DNA of 64,000 nt from an uncultured Balneola sp. (GTDB taxonomy: Bacteria > Bacteroidota > Rhodothermia > Balneolales > Balneolaceae), in the NCBI GenBank assembly GCA_902529365.1, contig CABZWK010000002.1, positions 108,007-172,006 on the forward strand, given 5' to 3'. The notes beneath the pieces are model-generated. The model did not search any database. It was not told the DNA's origin and saw nothing but the letters and a program-made list of their open reading frames with translations. Below, piece by piece: positions 43,762 to 51,819 of this stretch. Numbering within the stretch: position 1 is the stretch's first letter; every line of letters begins with the position of its first letter. The position numbers were made by a program, and so were the translations under genes.

Positions 43762-45339
43762 TTAGATATCGCTTAAACTGGGCCGCCCATAAGTTTCATA
43801 ATCTACGTTATAATGGAGGCCACAACTCTCTTTTCTAGCCATTGCAGCTTGAATAATTAGGTAGGCAATACTTATTAGATTACGCAATTCAAGTAATTCA
43901 GGAGTTAAACTGGTTCTATGATAAAACTCTTCTACTTCATTATATAAAAGAGTTTGTCGCCTTAGCGCTCTTTCTAATCTCATATCACTGCGTACAATTC
44001 CTACATAATCCCACATTACTTGTTGAAGCTCTTCACGGTTGTGCGATACTAAAATCCACTCTTTATTATTGAAGGTGCCCTCGACACTCCAATCGGGTAT
44101 TCTAGTTTCAAAATCAATGTTATTATATTGGTTTAAAGCATGGCTTACAGCGGTGTCCGCATAATGCAATGCTTCGAGCAAACTGTTTGATGCTAACCGA
44201 TTCGCCCCGTGAACACCAGTACATGCAGTCTCACCTATGGCATAAAGGTGTTTTATTGAACTTTGACCAAATTCATCAACCCGTATGCCTCCACACAAAT
44301 AATGGGCAGCAGGAACTACTGGAATATTATCTATAGTGATATCTAAACCGTATTTTACGCATTCTTTGGCAATATTTGGGAAGTGTTCCAATAATACAGA
44401 AGATTCAAGACTGGATGCATCTAATAAGACCGCTTTGTCTCCGCGTTTTTTAAGTTGATCGTCTATAGCGCGAGCCACTATATCCCTTGGGGCCAGTTCA
44501 CCTCTTTTATCATAATCTTTCATAAAGGCATGCCCGGATGAATTCCTTAAAATAGCTCCAAAACCGCGTAATGCTTCGGTAATTAAATAAGAATCAGCTT
44601 CAGGAATTTGTAAAGTGGTTGGGTGAAATTGTACGAATTCCATATGCTGTATATGGGCCTTTGCTCTATAGGCCATGGCAATACCATCCCCGGTAGCAAT
44701 GGTGGGATTTGTGGTATGGGCATAAACCTCACCTATACCGCCGGTTGCAAGCACCGTTTTCTTAGCTAAAAATGTCTCTACCATTCCTTCTTTACAATTC
44801 AGAGCATAAACGCCAAAACAGTGGATTTCAGGTAAATATTTCACCTTCTTGCCTAGATGATGTTCCGTAAGCAATTCCATTGCAAAAAAATATTCAAAGA
44901 CGTCAATGTTAGGATGATTTTTCACTTTTTTCGCGAGAACATTTTCAACCTCTCTACCCGTCGCATCCGCTGCATGAACAATCCGATTTTCGGAATGCCC
45001 CCCTTCTTTTCCTAGGTCTAATTGATCTCCTTTACGAGTAAAGCCAACCCCATAATCAACCAGCTCCTGAATGAGTTTTGGGGCTTTATACACCATTTTT
45101 GACACTGCATTGGTGTCACACAGTCCTGCACCTGCTACTAATGTGTCCTGAATGTGTTTTTCGAAAGAATCATGATTTAAATCCATTACTCCAGCAATCC
45201 CGCCTTGGGCATACCAAGTATTGGTTTCTTTGAGTTCATTTTTCGTAATTACTGCCACTCGTGCAGATTCTGCAGCTTTTAAAGCGAAGGAAAGTCCTGC
45301 TAGACCACTTCCAATAATAAGCATGTCATATTTATGCAT
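43762..45339 (-). CDS. nadB: L-aspartate oxidase
   Basis: NadB oxidises L-aspartate to iminoaspartate in de novo NAD synthesis, using FAD. The 525-residue protein has the FAD motif IIGSGLAGLSFALKAAE at the start, TWYAQGGIAG, the active-site region MEFVQFHPTTL, and a C-terminal helical domain (RRQTLLYNEVEEFY). Fumarate-reductase-type flavoproteins are related, but the short size and motifs favour NadB. nadA and nadC are not in this window. The start overlaps the prfB stop by 8 bp. Confidence 0.93.
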   Translation of the reverse strand: MHKYDMLIIGSGLAGLSFALKAAESARVAVITKNELKETNTWYAQGGIAGVMDLNHDSFEKHIQDTLVAGAGLCDTNAVSKMVYKAPKLIQELVDYGVGFTRKGDQLDLGKEGGHSENRIVHAADATGREVENVLAKKVKNHPNIDVFEYFFAMELLTEHHLGKKVKYLPEIHCFGVYALNCKEGMVETFLAKKTVLATGGIGEVYAHTTNPTIATGDGIAMAYRAKAHIQHMEFVQFHPTTLQIPEADSYLITEALRGFGAILRNSSGHAFMKDYDKRGELAPRDIVARAIDDQLKKRGDKAVLLDASSLESSVLLEHFPNIAKECVKYGLDITIDNIPVVPAAHYLCGGIRVDEFGQSSIKHLYAIGETACTGVHGANRLASNSLLEALHYADTAVSHALNQYNNIDFETRIPDWSVEGTFNNKEWILVSHNREELQQVMWDYVGIVRSDMRLERALRRQTLLYNEVEEFYHRTSLTPELLELRNLISIAYLIIQAAMARKESCGLHYNVDYETYGRPSLSDI

Positions 45340-46442
45340 GAGCTTGTAGTAGTAGATATGCTTTTATGAAATCATTCAAATCCCCATCCATAACCCCTGA
45401 AACATTGAATGTTTCATGCCCGGTTCGATGGTCTTTTACTCGTTGATCGTCAAATACGTAACTTCTAATCTGAGATCCCCATTCATTTTTCCCTTTTGTT
45501 CCTTCTAATCTAGCTTTCTCAGCCTCCCTAATTTCTTTCTCTAGTTCGTAAATTCTTGATTTCAATAAAACCAAGGCTTTCTCCCGGTTTTGGAGTTGAG
45601 ATCGCTCCTGTTGACACTCTGCTACAACTTTTTCATCACGGCCATCGGATAGTTTACCTGTCCAAATAAGTCGAACTCCTGTTTCCACTTTATTTACATT
45701 CTGTCCACCCGCACCTGAGGAGTGAAAACGTTGTAGTTCGATATCCTTCTCGTTAATGTCTAGCTCAATGGTATCATCAACCAGAGGAGAAATAAATACG
45801 GAACAAAAAGAAGTATGGCGTCGAGCATTACTATCGAAGGGTGATACTCGTACCAATCGATGAACACCGCTTTCCGCTTTTAAAAATCCATAGGCATTCT
45901 CTCCCTGAACCTCAATGGTAGCACTTTTTAATCCAGCTACCTCACCATCTTGATAGTCCATAACTGAAACCTTATACCCATTTTGATCGGCCCATCTCGT
46001 GTACATTCGATACAGCATTTCAGCCCAATCCAGACTCTCTGTACCTCCGGCACCGGGACTAAATTGGACCACTGCATCACGATGATCATCTTCTTCCTTG
46101 AGCATATTTTTTAGTTCAAGGGAGTCTAATTGGGAAAGAAATTTTTCGGTTTCAATTGATAATTCTTGCTCAACAGGCTCACCCATTTCAATAAATTCTA
46201 AGTAAACCATAATACTTTCCTTAAGACTGTTAAGAGTATCCCAATCCTGAATCAAGGATTTTTGATATCCCAAATCCTTCATGACTTTTTGGGCCTCTAC
46301 CGGATCATTCCAAAAGGAAGGATCCTGTGTTTGCTGGGTTAACTCAATGATTCGAATACTTCGTTTATCGTAGTCAAAGATACCCCCTTAGCGCATCTAA
46401 CCGCTGAAAATGTTCCTGTAATTGTTCGTTCATAACCGCCAT
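45332..46442 (-). CDS. prfB: Peptide chain release factor 2 (with programmed +1 frameshift)
   Basis: RF2 releases peptides at UGA and UAA. Translation starts at 46442 (or an ATG three codons later), runs 22 codons to CTT at 46377-46379, and meets an in-frame TGA at 46374-46376. A +1 shift skips one base and continues at GAC (46375) to the TAA at 45332, giving 369 residues. After the shift the protein reads LRGYLDYDKR, as in E. coli RF2, and the GGQ motif lies in SSGAGGQNVNKVE. The product is intact; the frame change is the normal autoregulatory recoding, not damage. It overlaps nadB by 8 bp. Confidence 0.96.
46373..46388 (-). promoter_or_regulatory. RF2 programmed frameshift site
   Basis: The minus strand reads AGGGGGTATCTTTGAC. 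It contains the SD-like AGGGGG, the slippery CTT codon and the TGA stop followed by C, the same arrangement as in E. coli prfB. Low RF2 leads to shifting and more RF2. Confidence 0.95.
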
Positions 46443-46451
46443 TCTATATGT

Positions 46452-46739
46452 CTATTTTCGTTTCCGATTTACCCTATTCAATGTACCCAATCCCAAGAGA
46501 AACCCAACCAATAAAGCACCCACTATGGCATTTTCAGGATGTATTCTGGCTTTCCTTCTCAATATTCTATACTCTTTTTGATATTCGTTCATCAGCCAAT
46601 TCCATTGAGGGTTTACTTCTGAAGACGAAGACTTTGATCTAGAAAACTGCCCATTTATTTTGGATGAAAAAAGTATCTTACCAACTAATGTAATACAGTT
46701 CTGTAATCGGCTTGCAGTTGATTTCTTATTTCCATTCAT
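46452..46739 (-). CDS. Small membrane-anchored protein, DUF883/ElaB-like tail
   Basis: The protein has 95 residues: a basic, Ser-rich N-terminal half, a charged helix (MNEYQKEYRILRRKARIHPEN) and a C-terminal helix with small residues (AIVGALLVGFLLGLGTLN) ending in RKRK. This glycine-rich anchor resembles DUF883/ElaB ribosome- or stress-related proteins, but the match is weak. I used the ATG at 46739; a TTG lies three codons upstream. It precedes prfB by 9 bp and is divergent from btaA. Confidence 0.55.
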   Translation of the reverse strand: MNGNKKSTASRLQNCITLVGKILFSSKINGQFSRSKSSSSEVNPQWNWLMNEYQKEYRILRRKARIHPENAIVGALLVGFLLGLGTLNRVNRKRK

Positions 46740-46834
46740 TTTGTACAAATCGTAAATTGTTTACCATAAATAATGTACGAAATTTTCCACTTTGTAAATG
46801 GTAACAGTGTAGGTAAAAGAGATGTCCTGTGTCA

Positions 46835-47938
46835 ATGAGCATACCTCTATTCTTTACAAAAAAACTAATCTATACCATAAGCTGGGAAGATGTGACGATT
46901 GATCAAAATCTCCTTCAACTCGATCATAATTCCTCCATATTAACCATTGCAAGTGCGGGGGACCATCTTTTTAACTATGCATTAGAAGGAGCCTCTAATA
47001 TTCATGCGGTAGATATCAACCCTATTCAACTGCATTTGGTTGAGCTAAAAAAACATATTATATCAGCATATGATTTTGATGTATTTTGGGCGTTTTTTGG
47101 TGTGGGTAAAGTACCAAACTACCTTAGGTATTTCGAGGATTTATTGCCCCATTTAACTCCGCAAGCTCAATCCTTTTGGAGCCGCAAACAACATTTTTTC
47201 GACCCTCAAGGAATGGGATTTTATCGATACGGTACCACAGGTTGGTTATCACGATTATTACTGTTTAGTATTCGCAGTATGGGCGTGGAAAAAAGCATTA
47301 CCGAGTTTATACATACTGAAGATATCCAAATAAGACAGGGACTATTCGAGCCATTGTGGGATAAAATGACTCAGCATTGGTCATTAGCCTTATGGGTTCA
47401 CCCTTGGGTACTCTATCTTGGGGGGATTCCGATGAGTCAGCAGCAGAGCATAGGCCCTTTGCTTCCATTTCTAAAGGATACTTTATATACACTTCTGGTT
47501 GAACAAAAACTATCTGAAAATCCATATTGGAGATTATATTGGGATGGATGCTATGACCCTAGTTTTGCACCAAGATATTTGCAATTATACAATTTCTTAA
47601 AGTTAAAGGAGTGCATTAATCATATTACATTAGGTCACTCATCATTACTAGATTTATTAAACAACAACGGCTCAATGTCTTATACACATGTTAACCTATT
47701 GGATCATCAAGACTGGTTATATAATAATAATAAGGGCTTTATTGAGCTTAAAGAGACCTGGGATCGCCTAAATGAACTCCCATCTGTCACTAAAATTCTA
47801 TTTCGATCTTCCTACGAAACAGCACCATGGATAGATGAATTAGTTGCTAAAAAATTTATAGTGAAACAAATGAAAAGGAATGAATTGAGAGAAGACCGCG
47901 TGTACAGCTACTCGAGTACTTATTTAATTAATCGTTAA
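46835..47938 (+). CDS. btaA: AdoMet:diacylglycerol 3-amino-3-carboxypropyltransferase
   Basis: BtaA moves the 3-amino-3-carboxypropyl group of AdoMet to diacylglycerol, the first step to the betaine lipid DGTS. The 367-residue protein has the DUF3419 features: ISWEDV (15-20), the AdoMet-binding TIASAGDH (37-44), AVDINPIQ (58-65) and the late VNLLDHQDWL. It is followed 12 bp later by a methyltransferase gene, as in bacterial btaAB. A GTG six bases upstream is an alternative start. The activity is inferred from family and neighbour. Confidence 0.82.
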   Translation: MSIPLFFTKKLIYTISWEDVTIDQNLLQLDHNSSILTIASAGDHLFNYALEGASNIHAVDINPIQLHLVELKKHIISAYDFDVFWAFFGVGKVPNYLRYFEDLLPHLTPQAQSFWSRKQHFFDPQGMGFYRYGTTGWLSRLLLFSIRSMGVEKSITEFIHTEDIQIRQGLFEPLWDKMTQHWSLALWVHPWVLYLGGIPMSQQQSIGPLLPFLKDTLYTLLVEQKLSENPYWRLYWDGCYDPSFAPRYLQLYNFLKLKECINHITLGHSSLLDLLNNNGSMSYTHVNLLDHQDWLYNNNKGFIELKETWDRLNELPSVTKILFRSSYETAPWIDELVAKKFIVKQMKRNELREDRVYSYSSTYLINR

Positions 47939-47950
47939 TCAAGCCAATCA

Positions 47951-48619
47951 ATGAATGAAGCACAGGTAATATCAAAGACAGAGCGACATCTTAACCGCTA
48001 TTACCGTTGGAATAGTCATCAATACGATGCTACCAGATGGGCTATTTTATGGGGTAGAAAGTGGCTTGGTGATAATCTAAGAATTGAATTAAAAGAGCTA
48101 ACTAAAGAAAATCCTACAGTTCCTTCTGCACCTTCTTCTACACCTTGTATAGTTGAAATTGGATGCGGTACAGGATATCACCTTTCTGCGCTGGCACCGG
48201 TGTTTAAAAACATTGTTTTTTATGGATTTGATGCATCTAATCATATGTTAAACAAAGCCTATAAAAAAATACGGAAGCTCAAAAATGTACAATTACGTGA
48301 AGAATATTTTTCCTCGAACACACTACTACATTCATCCGTGGACTGCTTTATCTGCTCCTATTCAATGAGTATGAATGAAAATATACCTACACTCATTGAA
48401 TCTATACATCAAAATATGAAGGATTCAGGAGTACTTTATATCGTTGACTTTTTGTCGACTTCTTCAAATTGGTTTTATCGCTGGATGATGTTACATGGGG
48501 TCTATATTAATTCTGAAATCATAGCAGAACTACAAAGCACCTTTGAATCAGTAGAGTACGAATCAAAAAGAGGATTCTTTGGACTATACCGTTATGGAGT
48601 GGTGAAAGCGATCAAATAA
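47951..48619 (+). CDS. btaB: Class I AdoMet methyltransferase, probable BtaB
   Basis: The protein has 222 residues and a Rossmann methyltransferase fold, with motif I EIGCGTG at 69-75 and a GFDAS acidic loop. BtaB adds three methyl groups to diacylglyceryl-homoserine to make DGTS. The role rests mainly on its place 12 bp after btaA; many class I methyltransferases look similar. The N-terminal region (HLNRYYRWNSHQYDATRWAI) fits BtaB-type proteins. Confidence 0.75.
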   Translation: MNEAQVISKTERHLNRYYRWNSHQYDATRWAILWGRKWLGDNLRIELKELTKENPTVPSAPSSTPCIVEIGCGTGYHLSALAPVFKNIVFYGFDASNHMLNKAYKKIRKLKNVQLREEYFSSNTLLHSSVDCFICSYSMSMNENIPTLIESIHQNMKDSGVLYIVDFLSTSSNWFYRWMMLHGVYINSEIIAELQSTFESVEYESKRGFFGLYRYGVVKAIK

Positions 48620-48625
48620 GAAAAG

Positions 48626-50398
48626 TTAGACTTGCACCGATTGGTCTTTGTATTGTAATTCGTATAGTTTGCGGTAGATGCCATTCTCTTGCTCAAGTAG
48701 TTCTTGATGCGTGCCTACTTCCCGTATTTGACCTTTGTGCATTACCAGGATGGTATGAGCATCCTGTATAGTAGAAAGACGATGTGCAATAGCAATGGTA
48801 GTTCTACCTTTCATTGCTTTTTTGCTAGCAATGTTGACTAGCGCTTCGGTCTCAGAATCTACACTCGAAGTAGCTTCATCAAGAACCATAATAAGTGGAT
48901 TGTATACCAAGGCTCTAACAAAACAAATTAATTGTTTTTGCCCCATAGACAATGCAGAACCCTGTTTTTGAAGTACATATTCATATTCACCAGGCAGTTT
49001 TTTTATAAAACGACTTGCTTCTACATCTTCAGCTGCTTTTTTTACTTTAGCTAAACTAATTTGTGGGTTCCCTAATGATATATTCTCATAGACCGTGCCA
49101 GTAAATAGTGAGTGATCTTGTAATACAAGTCCAAATAACATGCGAAGTTCTGATAATTCAAGTTCTCTAATGTCAATCCCATCGATACAAATGCTCCCTT
49201 TTTGGATTTCATAAAATCTAAGTATTAGGTTGATAATAGTAGTTTTTCCTGCACCTGTTGCTCCAACTATAGCTAAGTGCTCCCCAGGTTGTACCTCAAA
49301 ACTTATATCTTGAAGGATCCAGTTTCCTTCATCATTGTACCTGAACCAAACATTTTTAAAGCTGATGTGCCCTTTTGGATCTTTAAGAGCAGAAGGATTG
49401 TTAGGAGTATTTATTTGATGTTCGGTGTCTAAAACCTCAAATATTCTTTCTGAGGAGGCTAAAGCAGATTGTAGGGTATTAAATTTTTCTGACAAACCGC
49501 GTATAGGTTGGAAGAATTGACGAGCGTATTGAATAAAAGCTAACAAAACACCAAAGCTTACCCCTCCCATTAGAGCTCTTCCTCCACCATACCACACTAT
49601 CAAAGCCATAGCAAAGGAAGCAAATACTTCTACCAGTGGCCAAAAAATGCTGAAATAGAAAATGGTTTCTACATGGGCTTCTTTATGTTTTTGATTTATT
49701 TTTTGAAATTTTTCATGTTGATATTGTTCTCGATTGAACAACTGAACCACTTTCATCCCATTAATATGTTCTTGAACAAAGGAATTCAAATGTGAGATTT
49801 GATCGCGTACTTTCAGAAAACTAACTCGAACGCGTTCTTTAAACCAAAATGTGGCATAAAATAGGACTGGAAGAATAGCGATAGTGACTAAACTAAGTTC
49901 CCAATTCATTGAGAACATGAAGTATAGTATAAAAAATATTCGAAACAGGTCGCCAATAATGGCGACCACACCATCAGACAATAGTTCACTTAGCGCCTCT
50001 ACATCAGAGGTAGTTCGAGTGATTAAGCGTCCAATAGGACTTCGATCAAAATATTGCACATGGAGGCTTTGAATTTTTTCAAATACCGCACTTCGTAGTG
50101 AGTATAAGGCATTCTGCCCAAACCATCTAGTTAAATAGGTGTTAACAATGAGTAAGATAAATTCTCCAAATAGAGCCCCAAAAAGTAAAAGAATAACCGT
50201 AAATAGGCCTTCAAAATTATCAAAGGCTATATAATCATCAACGGCAATTTGGGTTAATTTGGGTCGAACAGTTCCTAGATAAGCAACTGCTAATGAAAGT
50301 ACTATAGCGAGTACTATATATCCGACAAAGGGCTGTATGTAAAAGTAAAGCCGCTTAATAAGTGTTTTATCAGCGGCTTTCTTTAAAGTTTTAGCCAT
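48626..50398 (-). CDS. ABC half-exporter, catalytic-Glu subunit
   Basis: The protein has 590 residues: a six-helix exporter domain (~15-320) and an ATPase domain (~345-585). Walker A has K385 in GATGAGKTT, Walker B has D507-E508 in VLDEATS with the catalytic glutamate, and the H-loop is IAHRLST. The signature is LSMGQ (483-487) instead of LSGGQ. This pattern is that of the TM288/BmrD-type half of heterodimeric exporters. A second half-exporter lies 1.4 kb away across the RNase Z gene. The substrate is unknown. Confidence 0.88.
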   Translation of the reverse strand: MAKTLKKAADKTLIKRLYFYIQPFVGYIVLAIVLSLAVAYLGTVRPKLTQIAVDDYIAFDNFEGLFTVILLLFGALFGEFILLIVNTYLTRWFGQNALYSLRSAVFEKIQSLHVQYFDRSPIGRLITRTTSDVEALSELLSDGVVAIIGDLFRIFFILYFMFSMNWELSLVTIAILPVLFYATFWFKERVRVSFLKVRDQISHLNSFVQEHINGMKVVQLFNREQYQHEKFQKINQKHKEAHVETIFYFSIFWPLVEVFASFAMALIVWYGGGRALMGGVSFGVLLAFIQYARQFFQPIRGLSEKFNTLQSALASSERIFEVLDTEHQINTPNNPSALKDPKGHISFKNVWFRYNDEGNWILQDISFEVQPGEHLAIVGATGAGKTTIINLILRFYEIQKGSICIDGIDIRELELSELRMLFGLVLQDHSLFTGTVYENISLGNPQISLAKVKKAAEDVEASRFIKKLPGEYEYVLQKQGSALSMGQKQLICFVRALVYNPLIMVLDEATSSVDSETEALVNIASKKAMKGRTTIAIAHRLSTIQDAHTILVMHKGQIREVGTHQELLEQENGIYRKLYELQYKDQSVQV

Positions 50399-50442
50399 AG
50401 CTTATTGTGGATCCTTACTAAAAAATTTAGCCAATTAATAGT

Positions 50443-51750
50443 TTAGAACCGGTTAAAATCATCATATCCGGTTCTGGGTGTTATCGATTTATTTGGTTTA
50501 GAATCATTATACCTGCTATTTCGGTCGGAATTATTGTAATCTCTATTTCCTCGAGAATTACTTCGATATGAACTCCCATCGCTTTGCCGGTAACGATCTC
50601 CTCTATTATCTTGGTTACTGGTTCCATATCGCCCCATATTTCCACTAGGATCACCATCTTGGCTTTTCCGTGGTCTGAAGTTTTTGGATCCTGATCGATG
50701 TCCACCATGACGCCCTCCGCCAGAACGTCTACCGCTAGGCCTTCCACCACGATAATTACCGCCACCGCTGTGTGGCTTTTTCTTGGTTATATCAATCAGT
50801 TCAACTTTTGGTTCTATGATACCTCTCTCATGTGAGGGATCAGTGAAAATTGGACGTAATTCATGGGCCAACCAAGTTGGATAGAATCCTTCTCTTGCCT
50901 CTTTGAGTAATAAGTGCAAGTTGGTGTAGCGTGCGGAGAAGTGCCCAATCACTAACAATTTGGTTTGGGCTTCTGTAGCTACTCGAGCTGCATCAGCAGC
51001 AGTAGAATGTCCGGTTTCTTTGGCTTTATCTGCCAATTGATTACCAAATGTAGCCTCATGGTACAATATATTGGTATTCATGGCTAGTTTAACAGCATTT
51101 GGACAGTATTCTGTATCTGTTACATAGGCAAAACTATCGCCAGGTCGTGGGTGCCCAACAATTTCATACGATTCAATTACCGTGCCATCTTCTAATGTAA
51201 GATTATTACCTGCCTTAAGTGCTTTGAACTGTTCGTCATCGGTAATTCCATACTGCTCAGCCTTTGCAGCATCAACTTTACCTGGCTTATCTTTTTCTTG
51301 GAATCGATATCCTAGACAGAATTTTTTATGCTTAAGTGGACGGGCCTCAACGTAGTAATCGTCGGTATTCAACACTCTTATCTCTTCTACATCATCATTG
51401 ACTTCTACAAAATTTAGATCGAAACTGATTTCTATGCCAGAGAAGCCGAGATTCCACTCAACAAACTTTTTAATTCCTTTTGGACCGATTAAATTTAACT
51501 CTTTTTCCCTTCTTTGAAGCTGTAGTGTAGATATCAATCCCATTAAACCTGAGTAATGATCCACATCGAAATGGGTGATGAATATACTGTCAATTTTAGA
51601 TCTTTTTAATCCAGCTTGTAGCATACACATTTGTGAATTTTCACCACAATCAAATAAAAATACACTTCCCTCTCGCCATAGGGCTACCGATGGTAAATGT
51701 CTGATTGATGTTGGGGTTGCTGAGGCGGTGCCTAATGGTACTACGATCAT
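50443..51750 (-). CDS. rnz: RNase Z family beta-lactamase-fold nuclease with Gly/Arg-rich tail
   Basis: RNase Z trims the 3' end of tRNA precursors. From the ATG at 51750 the protein has 435 residues; residues 1-~320 align with the bacterial enzyme. The metal motif reads H60-F-D62-V-D64-H65, where the usual HxHxDH has His in place of D62. The other ligands are in place: H141 (PLKHKKFCLGYRF), D211 (YVTDTEY) and H270 (IGHFSARY), with HEATF at 231-235. Residues ~327-435 are a disordered tail rich in Gly, Arg, Ser, Asn and Asp. I chose 51750 because AAGGGAG lies 8-14 bases upstream and the protein then starts like its family; the open frame continues to 51792. Confidence 0.85.
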   Translation of the reverse strand: MIVVPLGTASATPTSIRHLPSVALWREGSVFLFDCGENSQMCMLQAGLKRSKIDSIFITHFDVDHYSGLMGLISTLQLQRREKELNLIGPKGIKKFVEWNLGFSGIEISFDLNFVEVNDDVEEIRVLNTDDYYVEARPLKHKKFCLGYRFQEKDKPGKVDAAKAEQYGITDDEQFKALKAGNNLTLEDGTVIESYEIVGHPRPGDSFAYVTDTEYCPNAVKLAMNTNILYHEATFGNQLADKAKETGHSTAADAARVATEAQTKLLVIGHFSARYTNLHLLLKEAREGFYPTWLAHELRPIFTDPSHERGIIEPKVELIDITKKKPHSGGGNYRGGRPSGRRSGGGRHGGHRSGSKNFRPRKSQDGDPSGNMGRYGTSNQDNRGDRYRQSDGSSYRSNSRGNRDYNNSDRNSRYNDSKPNKSITPRTGYDDFNRF

Positions 51751-51819
51751 TTTGTTTTTCTCCCTTGATTCATGGGTGGTTGCAATCAACAATCACACCT
51801 AATAAATCATGTATTAGTA

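Noticed and set aside
46374..46376. TGA in prfB as an inactivating mutation
   Set aside because: The surrounding bases are the known RF2 recoding site and the +1 frame restores the family sequence.
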